A DNA stretch of 64,000 bases from Rhodocyclaceae bacterium (GCA_019455325.1 JACFMQ010000004.1:1-64000), one strand, 5' to 3'; numbered from the stretch's first letter, positions 9,409 through 21,034 are shown. Notes: generated by a model not told the origin, from the sequence alone. Numbers and translations are program-made.

Positions 9409-10455
9409 CTATGCCACAGCCCGAGCGGCCGTGGCGAGTACGCGGCGTGCCATGCCGTCGAGCGGCACCACTTCCTCGACGGCGCCGACCAGGGCCGCCT
9501 CGCGCGGCATGCCATAGACGACGCAGCTCGCCTCGTTCTGGCCGAAGGTGCGCGCGCCGGCCTGACGCATGCGCAGCAACCCCTGGGCGCCGTCCCGGCC
9601 CATGCCGGTGAGGATGACGCCGATCGCCTTGCCGCCGACGAGCTGCGCGGCGGCGTCGAAGAGGACGTCTACCGACGGGCGGTGCCGGTTGACCGGCGCC
9701 GCGTCGCTCAGTTCGGTGACGAAGCCCGCGCCCTGGCGGCGCAGCAGCAGGTGCGAATGACCGGGCGCCAGGTAGACGGTGCCCGGCTCCAGCCGCTCGC
9801 CGCCCTTGGCCTCGATCACGTGCGGCGGACAGAGGCTGTCGAGGCGCTTGGCGAAGGAGGCGGTGAAATTCTCCGGCATGTGCTGCACGATCAGCGTCGG
9901 CGGACAGTCCGCGGGAAAGCCGAGGAGCACATCCTTGATCGCTTCCGTGCCGCCGGTCGAGGCGCCGATGCAGATGATCGTGCCGCTCGCCGCGCTCCGG
10001 CCGGCGGCGACCGGCGGCGGCAGCGGCGGCGGGCCGGCCTGCACCGGCCGGCGCAGGCGGGCCGCCGCCGCGCCGCGGATCTTGTCGGCGAGCTCCTCGC
10101 CGTATTCGGCCAGCGCCGCCGGGCCGTCGGCGCGCGGCTTGCCGATGAAGTCGATGGCGCCAAGCTCGAGCGCGCGCAGCGTGGTCTCCGAGCCGGCCTC
10201 GGTGAACGCCGAAACCATGACCACGCGCGTCGGCCGCAGGCGCATCAGGCGCTCCAGGAAGGCCAGGCCGTCCATGCGCGGCATCTGCACGTCGAGCGTC
10301 AGGACGTCCGGATCGAGCGTCTTGATCAGCTCGCGCGCCGTCTGCGCGTCCGGCGCGGCGCCGACCACTTCGAGGTCGGGCGCGGCATTGATCAGCTCGG
10401 CGAGCAGTTTGCGCATCGCCGCCGAATCGTCCACCACCAGCACTTTTGTCGTCAT
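9409..10455 (-). CDS. cheB: CheB, receptor methylesterase/glutamine deamidase
   Basis: The 348 residues have an N-terminal receiver (VVDDSAAMR; phospho-Asp55 in [12 protein letters not shown]), a Pro-rich linker near 145-155, and the methylesterase domain with the catalytic Ser in [12 protein letters not shown], His in QHMPENF and Asp in GMGRDGAQG. CheB removes methyl groups from receptors during adaptation. It follows cheR and cheD in the same direction, giving a complete adaptation set for the two large receptors just upstream. Confidence 0.96.
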   Translation of the reverse strand: MTTKVLVVDDSAAMRKLLAELINAAPDLEVVGAAPDAQTARELIKTLDPDVLTLDVQMPRMDGLAFLERLMRLRPTRVVMVSAFTEAGSETTLRALELGAIDFIGKPRADGPAALAEYGEELADKIRGAAAARLRRPVQAGPPPLPPPVAAGRSAASGTIICIGASTGGTEAIKDVLLGFPADCPPTLIVQHMPENFTASFAKRLDSLCPPHVIEAKGGERLEPGTVYLAPGHSHLLLRRQGAGFVTELSDAAPVNRHRPSVDVLFDAAAQLVGGKAIGVILTGMGRDGAQGLLRMRQAGARTFGQNEASCVVYGMPREAALVGAVEEVVPLDGMARRVLATAARAVA

Positions 10456-10498
10456 CGTTCCTCGCGCGCGCCGGCACCGCCGGCCGCGCGCCCTCTCG

Positions 10499-11152
10499 TC
10501 AGGTAAAGAGTTCGATCTCGCCGGCGACCGGCGACCGTTCGAGCCGCGAGCGGTATTCGTTCTCGCGGTTGAACAGCGTGTCGTTGTGCACCCGGTGCAG
10601 CTTGCGCACGAGCACGCGGCCGGCGTTCGGAAAGTAGTAGATCTTGCGCGGATAGGAGTCGAGCAGGTCCTTGGCGACGATCGGAATCTTCTCGGTCTGC
10701 AGGAACTTGAGCACGAACTCCGCGTTGCGCTCGCCGACGTTGCTCGAGGCCAGGCTGGAAAGCACCGCGCCGCCGCCGAACACCTTGGCTTCCAGCCGGT
10801 TGCGCCGCGCGCCCATCTTCAGCAGGTGGTTGATCAGCACTTCCATGGCGTAGGTGCCGTAGCGCGCCGAAGTGCTGACCACCCCCTTGCCGCCGCCGTC
10901 CGGCAGCATGAAGTGGTTCATGCCGCCGATGCCGTTCTCGGTGTCGCGGACGCAGGCAGCGACGCAGGAGCCGAGCACGGTGACCAGCATCAGGCCCTTG
11001 CCGGTCACGTAGTACTCGCCCGGCAGGATCTTGACCGCTTCGCTCTCGAAATTCCGGTCGTAATAAAGGTTGCCGGCCAGTCCCTCGACATAGCCGGCGG
11101 CCGCCCAGCCAGCCGCGGCGGCGCGCTCAGCGCTTGCGGCGGGAGAGTTCAT
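10499..11152 (-). CDS. cheD: CheD, receptor glutamine deamidase
   Basis: CheD deamidates receptor Gln residues. The catalytic Cys63 in [13 protein letters not shown] and His80 in GGMNHFML are present. The 217-residue protein has a ~25-residue Ala-rich N-terminal extension. The ATG lies inside the end of cheR (26-base overlap), which implies coupled translation of cheR-cheD. Confidence 0.94.
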   Translation of the reverse strand: MNSPAASAERAAAAGWAAAGYVEGLAGNLYYDRNFESEAVKILPGEYYVTGKGLMLVTVLGSCVAACVRDTENGIGGMNHFMLPDGGGKGVVSTSARYGTYAMEVLINHLLKMGARRNRLEAKVFGGGAVLSSLASSNVGERNAEFVLKFLQTEKIPIVAKDLLDSYPRKIYYFPNAGRVLVRKLHRVHNDTLFNRENEYRSRLERSPVAGEIELFT

Positions 11153-12101
11153 AGACGGTCTTTCCGAGCGAGCGGAACAGGTCGGCGGCGTGCAGGAAGC
11201 TCTCCGAGTGGCCGGCGAAGAGCAGCCCGTCGTCCTGCATCAGCGGCACGAAGCGCGACAGGATCTTGTACTGCGTCGGCTTGTCGAAGTAGATCATCAC
11301 GTTGCGGCAGAAGATCACGTCGAGCGGCCCCTTCACCGGCCAACTGGCGTCGAGCAGGTTGACGCGCTGGAAATGCACCATGCGCCGCAGCTCCGGCCGC
11401 ACCGAGACATTGCCCTCCTGGCTGCCGGAGCCGCGCAGGAAGAAGCGTTTCAGCCGCTCCGGCGACAGCCGCTCGACGCGCTCCATCGGATAGACGCCCT
11501 TGTCGGCGGTGGCCAGCACGTTGGTGTCGAGGTCGGAGGCGATGATCGAGACCGGCGTGCTGAAGCCGCCGAAGGTCTCGGCCACGGTCATGGCGATCGA
11601 ATACGGCTCCTCGCCGGTCGACGCGGCGTTGCACCAGACGCGGATCGGGTTGCGGCCGCCGAGCTTCTTCAGGTGCTCGGCGAAGATCGGGAAATGGTGC
11701 GGCTCGCGGAAGAACGAGGTGAGGTTGGTCGTCAGCGAATTGACGAAGCGCTCCCATTCCGCCTGGTCGCCCTTTTCCAGCATGACCAGGTAATCGGCGA
11801 AGTTCTCCTTGCCGGTCGCCCGCAGGCGGCGGGCCAGCCGCGAGTAGACCATGTCCTGCTTGGCCGGCGACAGCGAGATGCCGGCGTGCTGGTAGATCAG
11901 CTTGCGCACCCGCTCGAAGTCGGCGGCGGTGAACTCGAACTCGCGCATGCCCGATTCGCGCGGCATCGGCGGCGGGCGCACGGCCGACGGCGCCGTCGAC
12001 ACCGGGCGCACGGCGGCGGACGGGGACGGCGTCCGCCCGACGCCCCCCGTGGCGGACGGAGACGGCGGTACGGCAAAAGGCCGCTTCGGATCGAAAGTCA
12101 T
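11127..12101 (-). CDS. cheR: CheR, receptor methyltransferase
   Basis: CheR methylates receptor glutamates using S-adenosylmethionine. The start MTFDPKRPF at 12101 was chosen because it has a GAGAGG Shine-Dalgarno, and upstream in-frame codons give only Arg/Pro-rich sequence. The 324 residues include an N-terminal Pro/Ser-rich tail, the all-helical domain ([14 protein letters not shown]), and the SAM-binding domain with [16 protein letters not shown] and FCRNVMIYF. The neighbouring receptors carry xWxxF tails of the kind CheR docks on. Confidence 0.95.
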   Translation of the reverse strand: MTFDPKRPFAVPPSPSATGGVGRTPSPSAAVRPVSTAPSAVRPPPMPRESGMREFEFTAADFERVRKLIYQHAGISLSPAKQDMVYSRLARRLRATGKENFADYLVMLEKGDQAEWERFVNSLTTNLTSFFREPHHFPIFAEHLKKLGGRNPIRVWCNAASTGEEPYSIAMTVAETFGGFSTPVSIIASDLDTNVLATADKGVYPMERVERLSPERLKRFFLRGSGSQEGNVSVRPELRRMVHFQRVNLLDASWPVKGPLDVIFCRNVMIYFDKPTQYKILSRFVPLMQDDGLLFAGHSESFLHAADLFRSLGKTVYELSRRKR

Positions 12102-12117
12102 CGCATGCCTCTCTCGC

Positions 12118-14976
12118 TCAGAACTCGGCCCACTCGTCGTCGAGCGAAGCCGGCAGCCTGGCCGGCGCCTTGCCGGCGGCACCGGCCGGACGCCGCCCGC
12201 CCACCGCCGGCACAGCGGCGGCCAGCCGCGGCGGCGCCTTGCCCTCGGCGGGCGGCAGCGCGGCCGCATGCCGCTCGCCGGCGGCGAGACGGAACACCGA
12301 CACCGCTTCGAGCAGCGAACGTGCCTGCTCTTCCAGGCTCTCGGCCGCGGCCGCCGCCTCTTCCACCAGCGCCGCGTTCTGCTGCGTCACTTCGTCCATC
12401 TGCGTCACCGCCAGGCCCACCTGTTCGATCCCCGAACTCTGCTCCCGGCTCGCTTCCGCGATGTCCGCCATGATCCGCGCCACCCGGCCGATCGCCGCCA
12501 CCACCTCTTCCATCGTCCGGCCCGCCTGATCCACCAGCTTCGAGCCGTTCTCCACCTTCTCCACCGAGTCCGAGATCAAGCCCTTGATCTCCTTCGCCGC
12601 CGCCGCGCTCCGCTGCGCCAGGCTCCGCACCTCCGTCGCCACCACCGCGAAGCCGCGACCCTGCTCCCCGGCCCGCGCCGCTTCCACCGCCGCGTTCAGC
12701 GCCAGGATGTTCGTCTGGAACGCGATCCCGTCGATCACCCCGATGATGTCCGAGATCTTCGACGAGCTCTGGTGGATCGCTCCCATCGTCTGCACCACCT
12801 GCGCCACCACCGCGCCGCCCTTCTCCGCCACCTGCTGCGCGCCGTTCGCCAGTTCGTTCGCCTGCCGCGCGTTGTCCGCGTTCTGCTTCACCGTCCCCGT
12901 CAGTTCCTCCATGCTCGACGCCGTTTCCTCCAGGCTGGACGCCTGTTCCTCGGTGCGGCCGGAAAGATCCTGGTTGCCGACGGCGATCTCCTGCGAGGCG
13001 GTGTTGATCGCGTCGGCGGCGTGCTTGATGTGGCCGACGATCTCGCGCAGGCGGGCGACGGTGGTGTTGGCGTCGTCCTTCAACTGGCCGAAAGTGCCGG
13101 CGTAGTCGGCGGTGATCGACTTGGTCAGGTCGCCGTCGGCCATCGCCGAAAGCACTTCGACGACGTCGTCGAGGCCGCGCCGGGCGGTTTCGAGCAGGCG
13201 GTTGAGGTCTTCCGCCAGGCGCAGGAAGAAGCCCTGCTTGCCGTCGACCGCGACGCGCTGCGTGAAGTCGCCGTTGGCGGCGGCGCTGACGATGGCGGCG
13301 ACCTCGTTCTCGACAGCCACCTCCTCGGTCCGGTCGAGCCATTCGACGGCCGTGCCCAGGCGCTCGCCGCGGGAATTGACGACCGGCGTCACCGACAGCG
13401 CGAAGGTGCGGCCGCCGAGGAGGATCGTCGCCCGGTGGTTGCCGGCCAGACGGTCGAGCGTCGCCCGCTGCAGCGCGGCGTCCTTCTGGAAGACGTCGAG
13501 GCTGCCGCCGAGCAGCGCCGCCGCGCTGAACTGCGGCAGCTCCTCGCGGATGTCGTTCTCGGCGCCCTGGAACATCTTCTGCACGGCGTCGTTCATGTAG
13601 ATGACGTTGTGCACGTGGTCGGCGATCATCACGCTGGTGGCGACGTTGTCGAGGCCGATCTTGATGCGCAGGTTCTCGTCGGAGACGCGCTTCGCCTCGG
13701 CGACGTTGAAGCCGAGCTGGATCTGCATCGACTGCAGGCCCTGCATGACCTTGCCGATCTCGTCGTTGCGGTCGATGTCGATCAGCGTCTGGTAGTTGCC
13801 GCCGGCGATCGACTGGAAGCCGGCGGTGATCATGCCGAGCGGCCGCACGATGGCGCGGATGGTGAGCAGCGCGATCAGGCCGCCGAGGGCGATGACGCCG
13901 GCGAGCAGCGCGACGACCAGCGCGCGCGAGCGCGCGCCCTCTTCCTCGGCCGCCTGCAGTTGCACCTGCGCTTCCGTCAACTGGTACCGGTAGAGCACGT
14001 CGGCCAGTTCAGCCGCCTTCTCGTAGAACGGATTGACCTTGTCCACCACGATCTGCTGCGCGTCGGCGAAGCGCTCCTCGGCCATCGCCGCCTTCGCCGC
14101 CATCAGACCCTCCTGCACGAAGCGCGCGCGCTCGCTGCGGTAGGCCTCGGCCATCCCGCGGTGCTCGTCGGTGCGCACCGCCTTCATGTACGACTCCCAC
14201 TGCGCGGTGATCTCGGCGACGTTGCGGTCGATCGCGTCGAGGTGCTCGGCGAGGCGGTGCCCGTCGTGCAGCGCCGCCGTCGCCGATTCCGGCGCGTGCT
14301 GCAGCGCCAGCAGCACCTGGCCGCGGTTGTCGGCCATCAGCTTGCCGATGCGCGCCAGCGACTGCACCGGCTGCAGGCGGTGGGCGTAGAGATCGGAGAC
14401 CGACTGGTTCGAGCGGTTCACCGCCAGGATGCCGAGCGTGCCGACGAGCACGGCGAGGACCACCAGCGTGCCGAGGCCGGCGATCAGGCGCGAGCGGATC
14501 GTCAGGTTCTCCGTCCAGCCGCCGCCCTTGACCACCTTGCCGTGGCGGATGGTGGCGCCGCCGGCCTTCTTCTCGCGGAACAGGCGGTAGGCTTTCTCGA
14601 CCTCGGCGATCGCCTGCGGGCTGGCCTTGCGGCGCACCGACATGTAGCCGACCACGCGCCCGGACTCGCGGATCGGCGTCGCCGTCGCCAGCACCCAGTA
14701 GAAGTCGCCGTTCTTGCAGCGGTTCTTGACGTAGCCGGTCCACGGCCGGCCGGCCTTGAGGTCGCGCCAGAGATCCTCGAAGGCCTCGGAGGGCATGTCG
14801 GGGTGGCGGACGATGTTGTGCGGCGCACCGATCAGCTCGGCCTCGGAAAAGCCGCTGATGTCGAGGAAATCCTTGTTGATGTAGGTGAGCTGCCCCTTGA
14901 GATCGGTCTTGGAGACGATCAGCGTGTCGTCGGTGAGGGGAACCTCGACGCTGGTGACCGGCAGGTTCGTGCGCAT
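12118..14976 (-). CDS. Methyl-accepting receptor with N-terminal Aer-like PAS domain
   Basis: The 952-residue receptor has a cytoplasmic PAS domain first (about 20-115) with the Aer-type signature [10 protein letters not shown] and [13 protein letters not shown]. Then come TM1 (~164-186), a ~165-residue helical periplasmic domain, TM2 (~352-375), HAMP, a second PAS-like module (~430-550), and the signalling hairpin whose tip contains [19 protein letters not shown]. The last residues DDEWAEF form an xWxxF CheR-tether motif. The Aer-like PAS suggests redox or energy sensing through FAD, which is inference. A 500-bp part of the signalling region is identical to the next receptor gene. Confidence 0.93.
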   Translation of the reverse strand: MRTNLPVTSVEVPLTDDTLIVSKTDLKGQLTYINKDFLDISGFSEAELIGAPHNIVRHPDMPSEAFEDLWRDLKAGRPWTGYVKNRCKNGDFYWVLATATPIRESGRVVGYMSVRRKASPQAIAEVEKAYRLFREKKAGGATIRHGKVVKGGGWTENLTIRSRLIAGLGTLVVLAVLVGTLGILAVNRSNQSVSDLYAHRLQPVQSLARIGKLMADNRGQVLLALQHAPESATAALHDGHRLAEHLDAIDRNVAEITAQWESYMKAVRTDEHRGMAEAYRSERARFVQEGLMAAKAAMAEERFADAQQIVVDKVNPFYEKAAELADVLYRYQLTEAQVQLQAAEEEGARSRALVVALLAGVIALGGLIALLTIRAIVRPLGMITAGFQSIAGGNYQTLIDIDRNDEIGKVMQGLQSMQIQLGFNVAEAKRVSDENLRIKIGLDNVATSVMIADHVHNVIYMNDAVQKMFQGAENDIREELPQFSAAALLGGSLDVFQKDAALQRATLDRLAGNHRATILLGGRTFALSVTPVVNSRGERLGTAVEWLDRTEEVAVENEVAAIVSAAANGDFTQRVAVDGKQGFFLRLAEDLNRLLETARRGLDDVVEVLSAMADGDLTKSITADYAGTFGQLKDDANTTVARLREIVGHIKHAADAINTASQEIAVGNQDLSGRTEEQASSLEETASSMEELTGTVKQNADNARQANELANGAQQVAEKGGAVVAQVVQTMGAIHQSSSKISDIIGVIDGIAFQTNILALNAAVEAARAGEQGRGFAVVATEVRSLAQRSAAAAKEIKGLISDSVEKVENGSKLVDQAGRTMEEVVAAIGRVARIMADIAEASREQSSGIEQVGLAVTQMDEVTQQNAALVEEAAAAAESLEEQARSLLEAVSVFRLAAGERHAAALPPAEGKAPPRLAAAVPAVGGRRPAGAAGKAPARLPASLDDEWAEF
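12323..12978 (-). repeat. Near-identical signalling-module repeat, copy 1 (pairs with 15235-15890)
   Basis: This segment of the first receptor matches 15235-15890 at a constant offset of 2912 bases. Positions 12323-12822 are identical base for base, including all synonymous sites, and only about seven differences were counted in the rest. Similarity falls away sharply on both sides. Confidence 0.95.
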
Positions 14977-15050
14977 TGTCGTTTCTCCTTCTAGCGTTTT
15001 TTTTCGTCAGTTCTCTGCCGCGCCGCCCGCAGGCGCGCGGCGGGAAGCGC

Positions 15051-17795
15051 TCAGAATTCGGCCCACTCGTCCTCGTCGTCGCCGATGCGCTGTCGCTGCG
15101 GCTCGCGCGCACGCACGCCCGCGTCCAGGCGCACCGGCTCGCGGTGCGGCAGCGCGGCGCGCGCCGGCGCGGCCGGCGGCGCCGGGGCCTCGGCGGCGAG
15201 GCGGAAGACCGACACCGCCCGCGCCAGCGACTGCGCCTGCTCTTCCAGGCTCTCGGCCGCGGCCGCCGCCTCTTCCACCAGCGCCGCGTTCTGCTGCGTC
15301 ACTTCGTCCATCTGCGTCACCGCCAGGCCCACCTGTTCGATCCCCGAACTCTGCTCCCGGCTCGCTTCCGCGATGTCCGCCATGATCCGCGCCACCCGGC
15401 CGATCGCCGCCACCACCTCTTCCATCGTCCGGCCCGCCTGATCCACCAGCTTCGAGCCGTTCTCCACCTTCTCCACCGAGTCCGAGATCAAGCCCTTGAT
15501 CTCCTTCGCCGCCGCCGCGCTCCGCTGCGCCAGGCTCCGCACCTCCGTCGCCACCACCGCGAAGCCGCGACCCTGCTCCCCGGCCCGCGCCGCTTCCACC
15601 GCCGCGTTCAGCGCCAGGATGTTCGTCTGGAACGCGATCCCGTCGATCACCCCGATGATGTCCGAGATCTTCGACGAGCTCTGGTGGATCGCTCCCATCG
15701 TCTGCACCACCTGCGCCACCACCGCGCCGCCCTTTTCCGCCACCTGCTGCGCGCCGTTCGCCAGCTCGTTCGCCTGCCGCGCGTTGTCCGCGTTGAGCTT
15801 CACCGTCCCCGTCAGCTCCTCCATGCTCGACGCCGTTTCCTCCAGGCTCGACGCCTGTTCCTCGGTGCGGCCGGAGAGATCCTGGTTGCCCTGGGCAATC
15901 TCCTGGGCAGCGGTGTTGATCGCGTCGGTGGCGTGCTTGATCGAGCGGACGATCTGCTGCAGGTTGCCGACCGTGGCATTGGCGTCGTCCTTGACCTTGC
16001 CGAGCAGACCTTCGTAGTCGGCCTCGATCTTCTGCGTCAGGTCGCCGGCAGAGAGCCGCGCGAGCACGCCGGCGACGTCTTCGAGAGCGCGGCTGTTGGC
16101 TTCGAGCAGGTTGTTGACGCCGTCGCCGAGCTGGCGGAAGAAGCCGGCCATGCTCGCCGTGTCGAGGCGCTTGGCGAAATCGCCGCGGCCGGCGGCGGCG
16201 ATCACCTCGGCCACCTGCCGCTCGATCGCCACCTCGCCGGTGCGGTCGAGCCATTCGACGACGGTGCCGATGCGCTCGCGCTGCTCGGTGACGATCGGGC
16301 TGGCGGTGAGCGAGAAGGTCCGCCCGCCGAGTTCGATCTGCACGCGGTGTTCGCCGGTGAGTTCACCGAGCAGCCGGCGCTGGTGCGCCGGCTGCCGGTG
16401 GTAGCGGTCGAAGTTGGAGCCGGGCACGGCGTCGGCGCGGAAATCTGGCAACTGCCTGCGGATGTCCGCCTCGGCGTTGCGCAGCATGGCGAGCACGGCG
16501 GCGTTGCAGTAGATGATGTTGCCGTCGGGGTCGGCGACCATGACGCTGTTCGAGGACACGTCGAGGGCGTTCTTGATGCGCAGGTTGGCGCGCGCCACCT
16601 CGCGCTCGGCCTCGATCTTCTCGCGCAGTTGCGCCTGCGTCGAATTCAGCTCGGCGGCGATGGCCGCCATCTCGTCGCTGGAATCGACCTCGACCGTCCG
16701 CGAAAAGTCGCCGGCGGCCATCCGCCGCACGCCGTCGCCGATCGCGCCGATGGCGGCGATCAGGTAGCTGCGGAAGGCGAGGAACAGGTACATCACCAGC
16801 AGCAGCGCGGCGCCGACGGTGGCGAAGGAGATCGTGCGCTCCTGATGCAGGCGTTCGAGGCGCCGCTCGGCCAGGCGCACGAACTCGTTGCGCGCCGCGT
16901 CGGCGACGACGAAGGCGGCGTCGATCGCCGCCGTGGACACCTTGAGCATCTGCGCCGGGTCGCCGGTCGGCGCCTCCGGCACGATGATCTGCTCGCGGAC
17001 CAGCGGCAGGTAGGTATCCATGCTCGCCTTCAGCGCCCTGCGCGGCTCCGAGAGCGCCGCCTGCGTCGTTGCGCCGGCGGTGCGCTCGACCTTGTTCAGG
17101 CCGGCGTCGACGTCGGTGCCGTCACGCTCGACGAGGCGCGCCAGCACGGCCAGCGACATCCGCGCCTCCGGCTCGATCTCGCCCGACTGCAGCGCGCGCA
17201 TCGATATCGCGCGCATCTGGCCGGCGAATTCGGCGGCGCGGATGATCTTCGTGGTGAAGGCGTCGACCAGGTAGAAGGTTTCCAGGTCCGGATCGAGCGT
17301 CAGATTGGAGAGGTCGGCGACGCGCGTGATGAAATCCTGGAAGACGACGATGGTCTCGCTGTGCAGGCGGACGCTCTCCGCCGCCGACAGCTCGTCGGCG
17401 CGCGCCAGCAGCCCCTCCCAGGCAGTGCGCGCGGCGCGCCACTGCGCGTGCGTGTCGAACTGCGCGCCGGCTTCCTCGTCGAGGCGGTTGCCGGCGTCGA
17501 TTGCCGCCTTGATGCGCGCGCGCACCTCGGGCAGGCGGCCCTTGGCCTCGGCGTTGCCGGCGATCGCCAGTTGCGAGATGGCGCGGTGGATCTGGATCGC
17601 CTGGATGGCCTGGCGGGACGGCTCGATCTTGCGGGCGCCGACCAGCTCGCGCTCGGTGAAGGCGATCTGCGCGTTGATCGCCGTGCCGAAGACGAAGAGC
17701 AGATAGGCGATCGGCACGAGAAAGACGATGGCGATGACCAGCATCTTCTGCGGCATCTTCAAGCCGCCGAGCAGCCGGATTCCAGGTTTCAGCAT
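15051..17795 (-). CDS. Methyl-accepting receptor with large periplasmic sensor domain
   Basis: The 914-residue receptor has TM1 at ~17-39, a ~280-residue helical periplasmic region, TM2 at ~322-345, HAMP, a PAS-like module ([20 protein letters not shown]), and a long signalling hairpin. It ends DEDEWAEF, again an xWxxF tether. The PAS-HAMP-signalling half resembles the neighbouring receptor while the periplasmic half is unrelated, so the two genes have shuffled sensors onto a shared output module. The ligand is unknown. It lies between cheW and the PAS receptor. Confidence 0.93.
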   Translation of the reverse strand: MLKPGIRLLGGLKMPQKMLVIAIVFLVPIAYLLFVFGTAINAQIAFTERELVGARKIEPSRQAIQAIQIHRAISQLAIAGNAEAKGRLPEVRARIKAAIDAGNRLDEEAGAQFDTHAQWRAARTAWEGLLARADELSAAESVRLHSETIVVFQDFITRVADLSNLTLDPDLETFYLVDAFTTKIIRAAEFAGQMRAISMRALQSGEIEPEARMSLAVLARLVERDGTDVDAGLNKVERTAGATTQAALSEPRRALKASMDTYLPLVREQIIVPEAPTGDPAQMLKVSTAAIDAAFVVADAARNEFVRLAERRLERLHQERTISFATVGAALLLVMYLFLAFRSYLIAAIGAIGDGVRRMAAGDFSRTVEVDSSDEMAAIAAELNSTQAQLREKIEAEREVARANLRIKNALDVSSNSVMVADPDGNIIYCNAAVLAMLRNAEADIRRQLPDFRADAVPGSNFDRYHRQPAHQRRLLGELTGEHRVQIELGGRTFSLTASPIVTEQRERIGTVVEWLDRTGEVAIERQVAEVIAAAGRGDFAKRLDTASMAGFFRQLGDGVNNLLEANSRALEDVAGVLARLSAGDLTQKIEADYEGLLGKVKDDANATVGNLQQIVRSIKHATDAINTAAQEIAQGNQDLSGRTEEQASSLEETASSMEELTGTVKLNADNARQANELANGAQQVAEKGGAVVAQVVQTMGAIHQSSSKISDIIGVIDGIAFQTNILALNAAVEAARAGEQGRGFAVVATEVRSLAQRSAAAAKEIKGLISDSVEKVENGSKLVDQAGRTMEEVVAAIGRVARIMADIAEASREQSSGIEQVGLAVTQMDEVTQQNAALVEEAAAAAESLEEQAQSLARAVSVFRLAAEAPAPPAAPARAALPHREPVRLDAGVRAREPQRQRIGDDEDEWAEF
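15235..15890 (-). repeat. Near-identical signalling-module repeat, copy 2 (pairs with 12323-12978)
   Basis: This is the direct-repeat partner of 12323-12978. The first mismatch from the C-terminal side is at 15735 (T here, C at 12823). Both copies lie in the same orientation and frame, so recombination between them would remove one receptor gene and leave a hybrid. Confidence 0.95.
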
Positions 17796-17826
17796 GTCGT
17801 TGTTTCCTCCGAATTCAGCGGCCGGG

Positions 17827-18327
17827 TCACTGCGCGGCCGCCTCGTCGATCAGCTCCATGTCGCGGCTGCCCATCAAGCGCTCGATGTCGGTGACGATCA
17901 GCATGCGCTCTTCCATGCTGGCCAGGCCGAGAATGTACTTGGTGTCGAAGCTCGCCGAGAAGTCCGGCGCCTGCCGGATCTGGCCGCGGGTCAGCGAGGT
18001 CACGTCGGAGACGCTGTCGACGACGACGCCGATCACGCGCTGCGCGACGTTGAGGATGATGACCACGGTAAACGGCGTGTACTCGACCGTGCCGAGCGCG
18101 AACTTGATGCGCAGGTCGACGATCGGCACGATGATGCCGCGCAGGTTGATGACGCCCTTGATGAACGGCGGCGCGTAGGCGATCGAGGTCGGCGGCTCGT
18201 AGCCGCGGATCTCCTGCACCTTGAGGATGTCGATCGCGTATTCCTCGTCGCCCAGGCGGAAGGTCAGGTACTCGCTGGCGACGAGGTCCTCTTCGGGCGC
18301 CGCGTTCTGCTGCTTCGGAATGTCCAT
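17827..18327 (-). CDS. cheW: CheW coupling protein
   Basis: CheW links receptors to CheA. The 166-residue single CheW domain shows [20 protein letters not shown] and [18 protein letters not shown], with a short N-terminal tail. It follows cheA2 by 25 bases and precedes the two large receptors, so this cheY-cheA-cheW-receptor block looks like a self-contained signalling unit. Confidence 0.96.
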   Translation of the reverse strand: MDIPKQQNAAPEEDLVASEYLTFRLGDEEYAIDILKVQEIRGYEPPTSIAYAPPFIKGVINLRGIIVPIVDLRIKFALGTVEYTPFTVVIILNVAQRVIGVVVDSVSDVTSLTRGQIRQAPDFSASFDTKYILGLASMEERMLIVTDIERLMGSRDMELIDEAAAQ

Positions 18328-18352
18328 CGGTTGCCTCCCTTGGCTGTGTGCG

Positions 18353-20566
18353 TCAGGCCGGCACGGGCGCGGCGGCCGCCTGCGCCGTGCGGGCGGACTC
18401 GATCAGCGCCGAGACGTCGAGGATCATGGCCACGCGGCCGTCCCCCATGATCGTCGCGCCGGAAACGCCGGGAACCCGGCGGTAGTTCTGTTCGAGGCTC
18501 TTGATGACCACCTGGTGCTGCCCGACCAGGGCGTCGACGAAGAGCGCCGCCTTGGCGCCGTCGGCGTCGAGCACGATCAGGATGCCGCGCGTGAAATCGC
18601 TCTCCGCGCCGGGCACGCGGAACAGGTCGTGCAGCGCGACGATCGGCAGGTAGTCGCCGCGCACCCGGATGACCCGCCCCTGGTTGGACAGCGTCTTGAC
18701 ATCGCCGGGCGCCGGCTGCAGCGACTCGACGACGTAGGAGAGCGGCAGGATGTAGGTATGCCCGCCGACCGCCACCGACATGCCGTCGAGGATGGCCAGC
18801 GTCAGCGGCAGACGGACGGTCATGCGCGTGCCGATGCCGGCCATGCTCTCGATCTCGATGCGGCCGCCCATGGCCTGGATGTTGCGGCGGACCACGTCCA
18901 TGCCGACGCCGCGGCCGGAGACATCGGTGACCACGTCAGCGGTGGAGAAGCCGGCCTCGAAGATGAGCGCCCAGACGTCCTGGTCGCTGATCTGGTCGGA
19001 GACCTGGAAGCCGCGCTCGCGCGCCTTGGCGAGAATCCGCTGGCGGTTCAGCCCGGCGCCGTCGTCGCCGACCTCGATGACGACGTTGCCGCCCTGGTGC
19101 GCCGCCTTCAGCGTGATCGTGCCGGTCGCGCTCTTGCCGGCGGCGAGGCGCTTCTCCGGCGCCTCGATGCCGTGGTCGAGGCTGTTGCGGATGAGGTGCG
19201 TGAGCGGATCGGCGATGCGCTCGATCAGGCCCTTGTCGAGTTCGGTCGTCTCGCCGCTCATCTTCAGCTCGACCTGCTTGCCGAGCTTCGAGGAGAGATC
19301 GCGGACGACGCGCGGGAACCGCGAAAAGACGAACGAGATCGGCATCATGCGGATCGACATCACCGCTTCCTGCAGGCCGCGGGTGTTGCGTTCGAGCTGG
19401 GCGAGGCCGTTCACCAGCGTCTCGGGCGCCGCCTCGCCCATCTGCTGCGCGCACTGCAGGAGCATGGCCTGGGTGATCACCAGTTCGCCGACGAGGTTGA
19501 TCAACTGGTCGACGCGCTCGACGCTGACGCGGATCGAGGCCGCCTCGGCGGCAGCGCCGGCGGCGGCCGGGGGCTTCGACCGGGGCGGCGGCGCCGGTTC
19601 CGGAGGCGGCTCGGGAAGCGGCGCCGGCGGCGGCGGCGCGGCTTCCACGACGGTCGCCGCCGGGGCTTCGAACAGGCCGTAGCCGTCCCCCTCCTCGACG
19701 ACGGGGGTAGCGGCCGCCGGCAGCGGCGCGAAGAAGCCGAAGCCGTCGCCCTCCTCGACGACCGCCGGCGCCGCCTCGCCGGCGACCGGTTCGAAGAAGC
19801 CGTAGGCCTCGCTCGCCGCCGTTTCCGGCGGCACGAAGAGGCCGAAGGCGCCGCCGGCATCGACGAGGTCGGCGGCGGCGACGTTCACCCGCCAGGCGTC
19901 GCGCTCGGAAACGAATTCGAGCGCGTCCTCGAACTCCTCGCGCGGCGCCGCCGTGCACAGCCGCAGGCGCCACAGGCCCGGCGTCGCGGCGGCCGGGCGG
20001 GCGAGCACTTCGAGCTCGCCGAGCGTCGCCAGCTCGTGCAGCAGATTGGACAGCGCCTCGGCGTCGGCCGTGGCCTCGACCGTCGGCAGGAATTCGATGT
20101 CGTAGGCGACCAGCGCCGCGGGCGGCGGCGCAACGGCGGGCGGCGCCGGTTCGGGGGCCGCTGCGGCGGCCGGCGCATCGGCGCGCGTCAGCGCCCGCAG
20201 GTTGCCGCAGACGCGGTCGACGGCGTCGGCGGCGACCGGCGCGCCGCCTTGGTGCGCGGCGAGCATGCCCTTGAGCGTGTCGCCGGCTTCGAGGAAGGCG
20301 TCGACCATGTCGGTGCGCAGCGCCAGTTCGTGCTTGCGGATGCGGTCGAGCAGGTTCTCCAGGACGTGCGTGACCTCGGCGAGGTCGGTGAAGCCGAAGG
20401 TGCCGCTCGACCCCTTGATCGAATGCGCGGCGCGGAAGATGGCGTTCAACTGCTCGTCGTCGGGATCGCCGACATCGAGCCCGAGCAGCAGCGATTCCAT
20501 GTCCGCCAGATGCTCCGCCGTCTCCTCGAAGAACACCTGGTAAAACTGGCTCATGTCGATGGTCAT
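18353..20566 (-). CDS. cheA: CheA chemotaxis histidine kinase (copy 2, with CheW and receptors)
   Basis: This second full-length CheA has 737 residues. It has an HPt domain with phospho-His48 ([15 protein letters not shown]), a long acidic and then Ala/Pro-rich middle (about 130-345) with three FGFF/YGFF/YGLF-type repeats, the P3 dimerisation helices, an HATPase domain ([33 protein letters not shown]) and a C-terminal CheW-like domain. The middle region is much longer than in copy 1 and could hold extra CheY/CheB docking sites. It lies between cheY2 and cheW. Confidence 0.95.
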   Translation of the reverse strand: MTIDMSQFYQVFFEETAEHLADMESLLLGLDVGDPDDEQLNAIFRAAHSIKGSSGTFGFTDLAEVTHVLENLLDRIRKHELALRTDMVDAFLEAGDTLKGMLAAHQGGAPVAADAVDRVCGNLRALTRADAPAAAAAPEPAPPAVAPPPAALVAYDIEFLPTVEATADAEALSNLLHELATLGELEVLARPAAATPGLWRLRLCTAAPREEFEDALEFVSERDAWRVNVAAADLVDAGGAFGLFVPPETAASEAYGFFEPVAGEAAPAVVEEGDGFGFFAPLPAAATPVVEEGDGYGLFEAPAATVVEAAPPPPAPLPEPPPEPAPPPRSKPPAAAGAAAEAASIRVSVERVDQLINLVGELVITQAMLLQCAQQMGEAAPETLVNGLAQLERNTRGLQEAVMSIRMMPISFVFSRFPRVVRDLSSKLGKQVELKMSGETTELDKGLIERIADPLTHLIRNSLDHGIEAPEKRLAAGKSATGTITLKAAHQGGNVVIEVGDDGAGLNRQRILAKARERGFQVSDQISDQDVWALIFEAGFSTADVVTDVSGRGVGMDVVRRNIQAMGGRIEIESMAGIGTRMTVRLPLTLAILDGMSVAVGGHTYILPLSYVVESLQPAPGDVKTLSNQGRVIRVRGDYLPIVALHDLFRVPGAESDFTRGILIVLDADGAKAALFVDALVGQHQVVIKSLEQNYRRVPGVSGATIMGDGRVAMILDVSALIESARTAQAAAAPVPA

Positions 20567-20630
20567 GCTTTCCCTCTGCGCAGCGTTGCGTTCGGAACGG
20601 GGCGGCAGGCCGGGCGCCCGCGACTCGGCA

Positions 20631-20996
20631 TCAGCCGATGACCTTCTTCACCACCTCGATCAGCTTCTGCGGGTCGAACGGCTTGACCAGCCAGCCGGTG
20701 GCGCCGGCCGCGCGGCCTTGCGACTTCATCGCATCCGACGATTCGGTGGTCAGCATCAGGATCGGCACCTGCTTGTACTGCGGCAGCGCGCGCAGGCTCT
20801 TGATCAGCGTCAGGCCGTCCATGCGCGGCATGTTCTGGTCGGTGAGCACGAGGTCGATGGCGCGCGATTTCGCCTTGTCCAGGCCGTCCATGCCGTCGAC
20901 CGCCTCGACCACTTCGTAGCCGGCGCTCTTCAGCGTGAAGCCGACCATCTGCCGGATGGAGGCAGAATCGTCGACGCAGAGAATGGTCTTTGCCAT
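20631..20996 (-). CDS. cheY: CheY-like response regulator (copy 2)
   Basis: This is a single receiver of 121 residues with the acidic pocket CVDDSASIRQM, phospho-Asp53 in LTDQNMPRMDG, and GWLVKPFDPQKL. It is less like enteric CheY than copy 1 and belongs to the CheY type usually found directly upstream of cheA-cheW. It may serve as a phosphate sink or act on a second output. Confidence 0.95.
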   Translation of the reverse strand: MAKTILCVDDSASIRQMVGFTLKSAGYEVVEAVDGMDGLDKAKSRAIDLVLTDQNMPRMDGLTLIKSLRALPQYKQVPILMLTTESSDAMKSQGRAAGATGWLVKPFDPQKLIEVVKKVIG

Positions 20997-21034
20997 GGGA
21001 ATATTCCTTCCTGTCTGGGGGTTCGTTCAGTACT

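Noticed and set aside
12323-15890. Treating the repeated receptor DNA as an insertion sequence or transposon
   Set aside because: The repeat is wholly in frame inside receptor coding sequence, with no terminal inverted repeats or transposase.
11902-17894. Two ~1000-codon plus-strand frames opposite the receptor genes
   Set aside because: They mirror the repeats of the receptors on the other strand, have low-complexity Arg/Leu/His composition, and show no motif or Shine-Dalgarno.
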